A stretch of 64,000 bases of DNA. Source: an uncultured Bacilli bacterium (GTDB taxonomy: Bacteria > Bacillota_I > Bacilli_A > RFN20 > CAG-826). The first letter of the stretch is position 1, and every line of letters starts with the position of its first letter. The stretch spans positions 1 through 64,000 of the forward strand of contig CALVUF010000007.1 in NCBI GenBank assembly GCA_944363525.1, given 5' to 3'. Shown one piece after another: positions 44,134 through 52,400 of the stretch. The notes under the pieces were generated by a model. That model was not told where the DNA came from, did no database searches, and was given only the letters and a program-made list of their open reading frames with translations. Position numbers and translations under genes: made by a program.

Positions 44134-45261
44134 TTACTTTCGCCACGTCGTCATATTAACGATATTGGCATAGCTTTGGATGATTCGGACCACTCTAATC
44201 GAAGTATTGGTTACTTGGTAAGCCTCTGACAATGGCAAAGGCTCGTGGTTGTTATGCATAGCAATCGCTAGTTCAGTAGCTTTTAGCACGTCCTCTTTGT
44301 CGATGCCGCCAACGACGATTGATCCGGCGTCCAAACCTTCGGGGCGTTCGGTGGAGGTTCTGATCAAGACCCCGGGGAATTGCTCGATGGCTGACTCCTC
44401 GGTAAGCGTGCCGGAGTCAGATAAGACGCATAAGGCATTCTTCTCTAACTTAACGTATTCGAATAAGCCAAAGGGTTTGAGGTTTTGGACTAGGGGATGG
44501 AACTTGAAGTTCCGTTTCTCAATGAATTTCCGGCTTCGTGGATGGGTGGAATAGATAACCGGGACTTGATACTTCTCGGCGATGGCATTGATGCTCTCCA
44601 TCAATTCGAAGAAGTTCTTCTCGATATCGATGTTCTCTTCCCGGTGGGCGGATACCACGATGTATTTGTTCTTTTCTAGCCCTAACTGTTCAAGGACGTT
44701 GCTGTTATCGATCTTATCCTGATATTTATCCAATACCTCTTTCATCGGGGAACCGGTGACAAAGATGGTTTTGCCATCGATCCCTTCTTGAAGCAAATAC
44801 CTCCTCGCATTCTCGGTATAGGGCAAGTTGATGTCGGCGATATGGTCAACGATGGTCCGATTGGTCATCTCGGCCACGTTCCAATCCCAGCAACGATTGC
44901 CCGCTTCCATATGGAAGATGGGGGTCTTCAACCGTTTGGCGGCGATGGCCGAGAGGGCACTGTTGGTGTCGCCCAATACTAAGACGGCATCCGGTTTCTC
45001 CTGTTGGATTAAGGCATAGGATTTGGCGATGACGTTGCCCATGGTTTCACCAAGGGTTGAGCCAGCGCAGTCGAGGTAATAATCGGGGGCCCTTAAGCCA
45101 AGTTCATCGAAGAAGACCTGGTTTAACTCATAGTCATAGTTCTGACCGGTATGGACCAGGATATGATCAAAGTACTTATCGCAGGCTTTGATGGTTTCGC
45201 AAAGACGGATGATCTCGGGTCTAGTGCCCAGAATCGTCATTAACTTCAGCTTATTGGCCAT
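44134..45261 (-). CDS. capG: UDP-N-acetylglucosamine 2-epimerase-type enzyme (CapG/FnlC-like)
   Basis: 375-residue cytoplasmic non-hydrolysing epimerase. GTRPEIIRL near the start, LVHTGQNYDYELNQVFFDEL, HMEAGNRCWD, and SDSGTLTEESA are the family landmarks. With the two genes upstream it completes UDP-L-FucNAc synthesis from UDP-GlcNAc. The Shine-Dalgarno GGAGGT lies in the last codons of capF. Confidence 0.88.
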   Translation of the reverse strand: MANKLKLMTILGTRPEIIRLCETIKACDKYFDHILVHTGQNYDYELNQVFFDELGLRAPDYYLDCAGSTLGETMGNVIAKSYALIQQEKPDAVLVLGDTNSALSAIAAKRLKTPIFHMEAGNRCWDWNVAEMTNRTIVDHIADINLPYTENARRYLLQEGIDGKTIFVTGSPMKEVLDKYQDKIDNSNVLEQLGLEKNKYIVVSAHREENIDIEKNFFELMESINAIAEKYQVPVIYSTHPRSRKFIEKRNFKFHPLVQNLKPFGLFEYVKLEKNALCVLSDSGTLTEESAIEQFPGVLIRTSTERPEGLDAGSIVVGGIDKEDVLKATELAIAMHNNHEPLPLSEAYQVTNTSIRVVRIIQSYANIVNMTTWRK

Positions 45262-45267
45262 ATTGGT

Positions 45268-46377
45268 TTATACCTCCTCGTAGATGGTATCAGGTTTATT
45301 GGGGTCGAATAATTCCGAGGCCCACATAATGGTGACCGAATCCTCAGTCCCGATGTTGGTGATTGAATGGGTATAGCCACAGGGGATATCGACAACCATT
45401 AGGTTATCTCCCGAGCAGATATATTCGTATACCTTAGTATCACCGATTTTTCTAAACTTAATCGAGCAAGTCCCTTTGACGACTAAGAACTTCTCGTTCT
45501 TGGTATGGTGATAATGGTTGCCTTTGGTTATCCCGGGCTTGGATGCATTAACGCTTACTTGCCCATAGCCATCGGTCCGGTAAAACTCGGTGAATGATCC
45601 CCGGTAATCAACGTGGCTATTAAGCGGATAGGCAAAACCAGTTTCCTCCGGCAGGTAGGAAAGGTAGGTCGCATACAGTTTTTTAACGAACTCATCCCCT
45701 TGGCAGGGCAACATCAGGTTGGTCCGGGAGTCCTTAAACGATTGAATTAAATCCGCGATCTCCCCGATGGATTTGATATAGGATGGGGAAATCGAAAGAA
45801 TGGACTCGCTGCCGGATCCGTTGGATTCGATCAGTTTGACCAAGGTATCGCATATATCATCGATATAGATGAATTCCCTAGTTACCGAAGGATCGGTTAC
45901 CTTAATTGGCAAATCGTGGGCGATGTTGTAGCAAAAGGTGGCCACTACCGAGTTGTAGTTCGGTCGGCACCATTTGCCGAACACATTCTGGAACCGATAG
46001 ACATAGACGGGATTGCCGGTTTCCTTTTGGAAGGAAAGAAGATAATCCTCAGCCATTTTCTTGGATTTGCCATAGTCATTGTCTAGGGTCGCTTGGGTGG
46101 AAGAAGCAAAAGCGATTGGCAGCTTTTTATTTGCTTTCCTGATCAATTCAATCAAGCGGTAAGTCAGATTGGCATTGCCGTCATAGAACTCTTTTGGATC
46201 CAAGGGGCGGTTTATCCCGGCGAGATGGATGCAAAAGTCGGCTTTAACAATGTAACCTTCCAATTGGTTTAGATTATCGATATCGATCGGCAAAACCTCA
46301 TATTTGGCTTCCTTTAGACGGAGGCAGAGGTTCTTGCCGATGAAACCCTTCGACCCAGTGACGAGGATTTTATTCAT
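45268..46377 (-). CDS. capF: CapF-like reductase/epimerase with C-terminal cupin
   Basis: 369 residues. An SDR domain (about 1-240) with NAD(P)-binding TGSKGFIG and the active-site YGKSK is followed by a cupin domain (about 260-369) with GNHYHHTKNEKFLVVKG, which holds the metal-binding histidines. This two-domain form is specific to CapF/FnlB. The start ATG 46377 overlaps the capE stop by eight bases. It acts second in UDP-L-FucNAc synthesis. Confidence 0.9.
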   Translation of the reverse strand: MNKILVTGSKGFIGKNLCLRLKEAKYEVLPIDIDNLNQLEGYIVKADFCIHLAGINRPLDPKEFYDGNANLTYRLIELIRKANKKLPIAFASSTQATLDNDYGKSKKMAEDYLLSFQKETGNPVYVYRFQNVFGKWCRPNYNSVVATFCYNIAHDLPIKVTDPSVTREFIYIDDICDTLVKLIESNGSGSESILSISPSYIKSIGEIADLIQSFKDSRTNLMLPCQGDEFVKKLYATYLSYLPEETGFAYPLNSHVDYRGSFTEFYRTDGYGQVSVNASKPGITKGNHYHHTKNEKFLVVKGTCSIKFRKIGDTKVYEYICSGDNLMVVDIPCGYTHSITNIGTEDSVTIMWASELFDPNKPDTIYEEV

Positions 46378-47392
46378 GCTGCTTGACCGGCCCGCCGAAG
46401 AGTTCAAGCCGTTTGAGTAATTCCTTCATCCCCTCGACATCGAGGCGTCCGGTGTTATGGGAGGTATAGGAATCAGGGAGGACGGTCCGTTTCATCCCTT
46501 TCTCAACATATTTATCGTAGTTGAGGTCCCGGTTATCGGCATGGATGCAAAAGAAGTTGCCCATGTCTTCGGCCCGTAACATTTCTTCTTGGGTGACCAA
46601 GGTCTCATACAGTTTTTCCCCATGCCGGGTTCCGATGTATTCGATGCCGGTATGGGAGTTGGTCAGTTCGATGATGGCCTTGGCTAAAACATCGATGGTA
46701 GCCGCCGGGGCTTTCTGGACGAACAAATCACCTTGTTCGCCATGCTCAAAGGCATAGAGGACCAAATCGACCGCATCATCGAGGGTCATCATGAATCGGG
46801 TCATCTCGGGATTGGTGATGGTGATGGGCTTGTCTGCATGGATCTGTTGCAAGAATAGGGGAATGACCGATCCCCGGCTCGCCATGACGTTGCCATAACG
46901 GGTTAAGCAAAGGACGGTATCGCCTTCTAATAACTGCCTAGAACGGGCAACCACGTTCTTCTCCATCAAAGCCTTGGTCATGCCCATGGCATTGATCGGA
47001 TAGGCCGCCTTATCGGTCGAGAGGAAGATGGCTTTCTTAACGTGGTTTTGGACGCAGGCGGTGATGACGTTGTCAGAACCGATGACGTTCGTGCGGACCG
47101 CCTCCATGGGGTAGAACTCGCAGGAGGGGACTTGCTTTAAAGCTGCGGCCGAGAAGACGTAATCGACGCCGCGGAAGGCATAGTCGATGGAGGCGAGGTT
47201 GCGGACATCGCCGATATAGAATTTTAGTTTTTCGTTATCATAGGCCTTCCGCATGTCGTCTTGTTTCTTCTCGTCGCGGGAGAGGATGCGGATTTCCTTG
47301 ATGTCGGTATTGAGGAAACGATCGACCACGGCATGGCCGAAAGAGCCAGTGCCGCCGGTGATGAGGAGGACTTTGTCTTTGAGTATATTCAT
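46370..47392 (-). CDS. capE: UDP-N-acetylglucosamine 4,6-dehydratase/5-epimerase (CapE-like)
   Basis: 340 residues of the Polysacc_synt_2 family. Cofactor motif TGGTGSFG is at about 11-18. The active-site region is FLSTDKAAYPINAMGMTKAL, in which Met-Gly-Met-Thr-Lys replaces YxxxK as in true CapE/FnlA. GTRHGEKLYETLV near residue 260 is also typical. It is the first enzyme of the L-FucNAc branch. A weak AGGAG is 13 bases before ATG 47392, and TATAGT lies upstream. Confidence 0.9.
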   Translation of the reverse strand: MNILKDKVLLITGGTGSFGHAVVDRFLNTDIKEIRILSRDEKKQDDMRKAYDNEKLKFYIGDVRNLASIDYAFRGVDYVFSAAALKQVPSCEFYPMEAVRTNVIGSDNVITACVQNHVKKAIFLSTDKAAYPINAMGMTKALMEKNVVARSRQLLEGDTVLCLTRYGNVMASRGSVIPLFLQQIHADKPITITNPEMTRFMMTLDDAVDLVLYAFEHGEQGDLFVQKAPAATIDVLAKAIIELTNSHTGIEYIGTRHGEKLYETLVTQEEMLRAEDMGNFFCIHADNRDLNYDKYVEKGMKRTVLPDSYTSHNTGRLDVEGMKELLKRLELFGGPVKQHE

Positions 47393-47491
47393 GTTGAGTT
47401 TGTTGCTCCTATTGGATTGGCGTTGATACTATACTCAATTATCAATCTAAAAGGAACATAAGGGGTTGGGCTAGCCTTGTTTAACCTAAAT

Positions 47492-49087
47492 TCAATGACG
47501 CGCTAGGCGTTTAAGGAAGCCGATGACTTTCTGCCGGTCCTGCTTCTCAATTCCAAAGAAGAGAGAGCATAACCCGTAGACCAAGACGACGAAGAAGGCG
47601 GAGATGAAGAAGAGGGCGATGTTCGGAAGCGGCAGGAAAAGGGTTAAGCATAGCCCGCCGGCACAGGTGAAGAGGAAAGGCAGTAAGTATGGCAAATAGA
47701 CCTTAAGGCAGAAGTTCTTGCTCGATACCCCAAGGTACTTGTTATAGAAAATATATTCGGCGACCGTGTCAATGAGCCGGGCGACGAATATTGAGACCGT
47801 CGCCCCGATCGATCCGTATAGCCAGGCAAAGAGGAAGCCTAACCCGACGTTGAGGATACCAACCAAAACCCTAGAGATTGCGCAGTATTTGATGCCTTTC
47901 TTTGAAGACATCAAGGCGGTATCTAATATGCAGGCTGGGACATAGGTTAACTGGTAAGAGGCGACTATCAAGATACCTAGATAGACATCTAAGTACTTGT
48001 CGGCCGGGATTTCAGTCGTGTCTAACCATAGCCTAAGGAATGGCAATCCGCAGGCGGTGAAGCCACAGAAGATAAGACCGATGAAGAACATCTGGATCCG
48101 GCCGATCCGAATAGCCAATCTTTCGATGGCGGCCGGGTCCTTGGTTGCTTCCTTGACTCGGAAGATCTTGGGCATGAAGAGTCCAGAGAAGACCCCGCCG
48201 AACATATAGATATAGCCTTCCATCGTCGAGACAATGCCGAAGACGGCGATCTCGGTACTATTCGAGACGACCCCGAGGATGGAGGGCATGATGTTGAATA
48301 TCAATCGGGCCGCGATGGAGGCGACCGCGGCGAACAAGGAGTAGGAGATGATGTTTTTTAGGTAGGTCGAATCGCCTTTCTGCTTTAGATTGAACTTGAT
48401 ATGTAGATGGAAATGGATATAGAGATAACGGACGAGGATGCCGGCTATACCGGTCAGGGCATTGGATAGGACTAAGCCATATATCCCCCAGCCGAGGATA
48501 AGCGATAACGCGGTGAATCCAACGTAGGAGACCTTAACCGCCAGGTCGACTGCCTTGAGGAAGATGAATTTCTCGTTGGAGTTGATGATCCCGGTCAAGA
48601 TGGTGGAAGGGAAGGAGATTAACGAGAAAGCCGCGACGATTAAGAAGACGCCTTTTAAGGTCTCTTTTTCGGTCACCGATAAGCCGGCGTACATATAATC
48701 GATCAAGAAGAAAGCGGCCACGAAAATAACTAGGATAACCAGATCGATTAGAAGATATATCTTGGTTATGACACCAATGAACTTATCGGCGGCCGCCTCA
48801 TCGTGGGAAGCGCGGTATTTGGAAAGGAAGACGCTGGTGGTAGTGCTTAACCCGAAATCGATGAGGAAGAGGTTGATGATGCTGGTGGCTAAGGTATAGA
48901 CCCCATAATCAGAGGTGCCTAAAGTGGCGATGACCCAAGGGGTAAAGAATAGACCGAAGATGATGTTGATGCCCAAAGCCAAATAGCCAAGCAGCCCTCC
49001 CAATTTGATGTTGCGCCGGCTGTTCTTCTCGACCACTTCGTTATCGGTGGCCACCGTATCGATTTGTTCCTGCTGTTCTTCTGCCAA
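47492..49087 (-). CDS. wzx: Polysaccharide flippase (Wzx/PST family)
   Basis: 531 residues with about twelve to fourteen hydrophobic helices; starts with a ~30-residue charged cytoplasmic segment, then LGGLLGYLALGINIIFGLFF. PST-family flippases move lipid-linked repeat units across the membrane. The start is TTG at 49087, supported by GGAG seven bases upstream; no ATG fits as well. It lies between capE and the helicase gene. Confidence 0.85.
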   Translation of the reverse strand: MAEEQQEQIDTVATDNEVVEKNSRRNIKLGGLLGYLALGINIIFGLFFTPWVIATLGTSDYGVYTLATSIINLFLIDFGLSTTTSVFLSKYRASHDEAAADKFIGVITKIYLLIDLVILVIFVAAFFLIDYMYAGLSVTEKETLKGVFLIVAAFSLISFPSTILTGIINSNEKFIFLKAVDLAVKVSYVGFTALSLILGWGIYGLVLSNALTGIAGILVRYLYIHFHLHIKFNLKQKGDSTYLKNIISYSLFAAVASIAARLIFNIMPSILGVVSNSTEIAVFGIVSTMEGYIYMFGGVFSGLFMPKIFRVKEATKDPAAIERLAIRIGRIQMFFIGLIFCGFTACGLPFLRLWLDTTEIPADKYLDVYLGILIVASYQLTYVPACILDTALMSSKKGIKYCAISRVLVGILNVGLGFLFAWLYGSIGATVSIFVARLIDTVAEYIFYNKYLGVSSKNFCLKVYLPYLLPFLFTCAGGLCLTLFLPLPNIALFFISAFFVVLVYGLCSLFFGIEKQDRQKVIGFLKRLARH

Positions 49088-49173
49088 CTTTTGTCTCCGG
49101 ATTAGAGCCTTTTTTAAAGACTGAAGGTGAGTTTATACACTTGTTGACCTTATGGCAATTGTTTGCTGGACGC

Positions 49174-49359
49174 TTATTCCTTGGGCCTGATGTTCAGGAT
49201 CGCCCAATAGAAATAGCCTTTATCCAATAGATGCTCGGCGGTTTGCCTTTTGGCGTCATCTTTGTTTTGGGCGGTTACTTCCAATGATTCCGTCTTGGGT
49301 GTCCGGGTCATCTTATCCCGATACTCATAATCGACGGTCCAAACCATGGGGCTTTGCAT
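49174..49359 (-). CDS. Small unknown protein (61 residues)
   Basis: Short soluble protein, MQSPMVWTVDYEYRDK to NIRPKE, with charged and aromatic residues and no membrane segment or signal. TACAAT (49371-49366) stands exactly six bases before ATG 49359, the same leaderless layout as other first genes here, which supports a real gene. It is divergent from the helicase gene, with 111 bp between the starts, so the two could be functionally linked. No family was recognised. Confidence 0.6.
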   Translation of the reverse strand: MQSPMVWTVDYEYRDKMTRTPKTESLEVTAQNKDDAKRQTAEHLLDKGYFYWAILNIRPKE

Positions 49360-49440
49360 GGCGTTATTGTACCGGTTTTCCGACCTTAATTGTCCCCAGA
49401 CTTCGTTTTAACGCACATTTGAAGAGTTCCCACTGCAAGG

Positions 49441-49461
49441 ATAGCCATATGGCTATATAAT
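49441..49461 (+). promoter_or_regulatory. Perfect palindrome overlapping the -10 box of the helicase gene
   Basis: ATAGCCATATGGCTAT (49441-49456) is a perfect 16-bp palindrome. Its last T begins TATAAT (49456-49461), which ends nine bases before ATG 49471. A dimeric repressor here would cover the core promoter. No Shine-Dalgarno is visible, so the leader would be only two or three bases. Confidence 0.65.
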
Positions 49462-49470
49462 TTCCTCGCT

Positions 49471-52400
49471 ATGCCAATCGATCAGCTCAATAATCCAACT
49501 TCTAGTGACAAGATCTACCTTGATATCGAATCCTCTAAGTCCATCTGCTACGTTAACTATCGGGCGGAGAAACTGATCAAGATTCGCCGTTCCTCGAGTA
49601 AGTCCAATATCTTTTCCTTTATCAAGCGGATCTCCATCAAGAACTTCACCGATAAGGATGTCTATAACGCCTATCTCCATTTCAATTTCCATTCGGATTC
49701 CATCTCCATCGATGATGTCCCCCTTTCGTGCTTACAAGCCCACAAGATAACCACGGTCGATAGCTTTAACCTGATTCTTGATCCGAAGTTTTTATATGAC
49801 CTATCGGAGGTCGAAGCCTTAACTGCTTCTATTTCATTGATTGGCGAGGACAACGAAACGATTGAATCCAAGAACATCGATATCCGCTTATTGCCCATTG
49901 CCCAATCGGCGGGCGAAGACTTTGTCCCCGAATCGATTGCCTCCTTTATCACGCCTAACGATGATGAGGTCCAAGAATTAGCTAACAAGGCTGCCTCCAT
50001 CATGGAGGATAAGTACCATACCTCCTCCTTCGTTGGTTACCAGACCCATGATCCCGAAACCGTCATGCATGAACTGGATGCTTTATATTTAGCCTTACAA
50101 CAATCCGGTATCCATTATTCCAATCCCCCGGCCTCTTTCGAAAAGACTTTCCAAAGAGTCCGGATGCCCAAAGACGTCATCAACGACAAGACCGCGACCT
50201 GTTTAGATTTCTCTTTGCTCTTTGCCTCGTTATGTGAAGCGGTAGGGCTAAATCCCTTACTTATCGTTTTGAATGACCATGCCTATAACGGGATATGGTT
50301 AGAGAACCTCCATTATCCGAATGCCATCTTTGATAACCTATCTGTTCTTTCTAACGATTGCTCCGATACCGATCGGCGGATGGTCTTAATTGATTCGACC
50401 AATGCGGCCTCGGGGTCGGATATCAACTTCCAGGCGTCTTTATCGAAGGCGGCCGCCCTGCTGAACGTCGGCAAGTTCGATTACTGTCTTGATGTTAAGA
50501 CGGCTCGGGTAGATTACATCCTCCCTTTACCAACCCCTCATACGGTCAATGGCAAGACCGAGGTTAACTATGACGATACCATCGGGACTGAATACGATGT
50601 CCCGACCGTTGCTCCTTCCGCTGGTTCTTTGTCTTTAGAATCCAAAGGCAATAAGACCAAGTTCGATGTCTGGGAAGAAAACCTCTTAGACCTCGAGATG
50701 AGCAATAACCTCATCAACCATAAGATTGGGGCTTCCTCTGTTCAATTAGGCGCGGATGATGTCTTCGATTTCTATTCCCGAGCCAAAGACATCGATAAGT
50801 TAAGCGTTATTCCTGACAACGATCTAAAGGCCGAGGACCTTAAGCATTTCCTCGCCTTCCAGTTCTCCATCGAGGATAAGAAGCGCTTCAAAGGGGCCTT
50901 TGCTTCAAAAAGGGTCTATGCCTTCAATAAGAAGGGAGAGACTGAGGATACCCTTATTTCCTTAGCCCGGAAGGCCTCGACCCAAATCGAAGAAAGCGGG
51001 TGCAATCCCCTCTTCCTTACCTTAGGCATGGTCCATTGGTATGACAGCAATTTGTCGAAGCAGACGATTGCGGCCCCGATTATCTTGATCCCGGCCTCGA
51101 TGCCGAAAAGACGGTCCGGACCTTATTTCTCCTTAGAGCTGGACTTTGATTCGGCCCAGGTCAATGCCGCGGCCTTTGAATACTTCCGCCGGGCTTTCGA
51201 CCTCGACTTCTCCGAGCTTGACGGCTTCTTTGATTCCGACCGTTCCTCTGATGACTTAAAGAAACTATTCAATACCATTAGAGATAAGATTGCTTCTAAG
51301 GGTAACTGGATGGTCGATGATACGACGGTTACCTTATCGCTGTTCTCCTTTGCCCATTTCGTCATGTGGAATGACATGAAGACCCATCGGGATTTGTTTA
51401 TTCAAAACAAAGTCGTGGCTTCGATGGTCCATGGGAAGGAAGAGTACGATACCACCCCGAAGGAACTATATGAGAACAACCTGGACGACATCATTGCCCC
51501 GGATGATTTGGCGGTCCCCCTCAGCGCCGATTCCTCCCAACTATTGGCCATTAAGGCCTCGGATATGGGCCTATCCTTTGTCCTTGATGGTCCCCCGGGG
51601 ACCGGCAAGTCCCAAACCATTGCCAACATCATCGTCAACGCGATGTATAAGGGAAAGAAAGTATTGTTTGTCGCCGAGAAGGAAGTGGCCCTCGATGTCG
51701 TTAAGAACCGGTTGGATTCTTTATCCTTAGGTCGGTTCTGCTTGCAGATCCATTCGGCCAAAGCCAATAAGAAGGATGTCTTAGCTCAATTAGGGGAATC
51801 CTTAGCCACGGGACAAACTAGATCGGTTGAAGGGTTCAACGATGAGGCTAAGAAGCTAAAGGATGAACGGGATGCTTTGAACGCGACCCTAAAGGAGATC
51901 CACGTTAAAGGCAATTACTTCGTCTCGCCTTATACGGCATTGATTAAGTACTTAGAGAATGAGTCCTCCAAAGGCAACTGCGAGGTTTCGTCCGACTATG
52001 CCAAGGCCATCGATGAAAAGAAGTATAACGAGGCCATCTCAACTATCGAGGATATCGTCGTCCTTGGCCATAACGTCAATGGGTATTATGGCAATCCCTT
52101 CATCTATTATGGTTGCCGGGATTACTCATTGGATTTAAGAGAACAATTCCAAGAACGGCTTCCTTCTTTGATCGCCGCCTTGGAATCGTTCTCGACTGCT
52201 TATAGCGCCCTCTCCAAGAAGATCGGCTTTGGGATGAAGCTATCGAAGAACAACGCTTACCGATTGGTTTATATCCTGAATCTCATTAAGGCTGATCCGA
52301 AATTGTTCTTCCCCGATTTAATCGAAGGGGGAACCATCCTTAACGAGACGGTCAACATCAAGTCCTACTTCGATGGATTATTGGTCTTTCTAGCCTTAAA

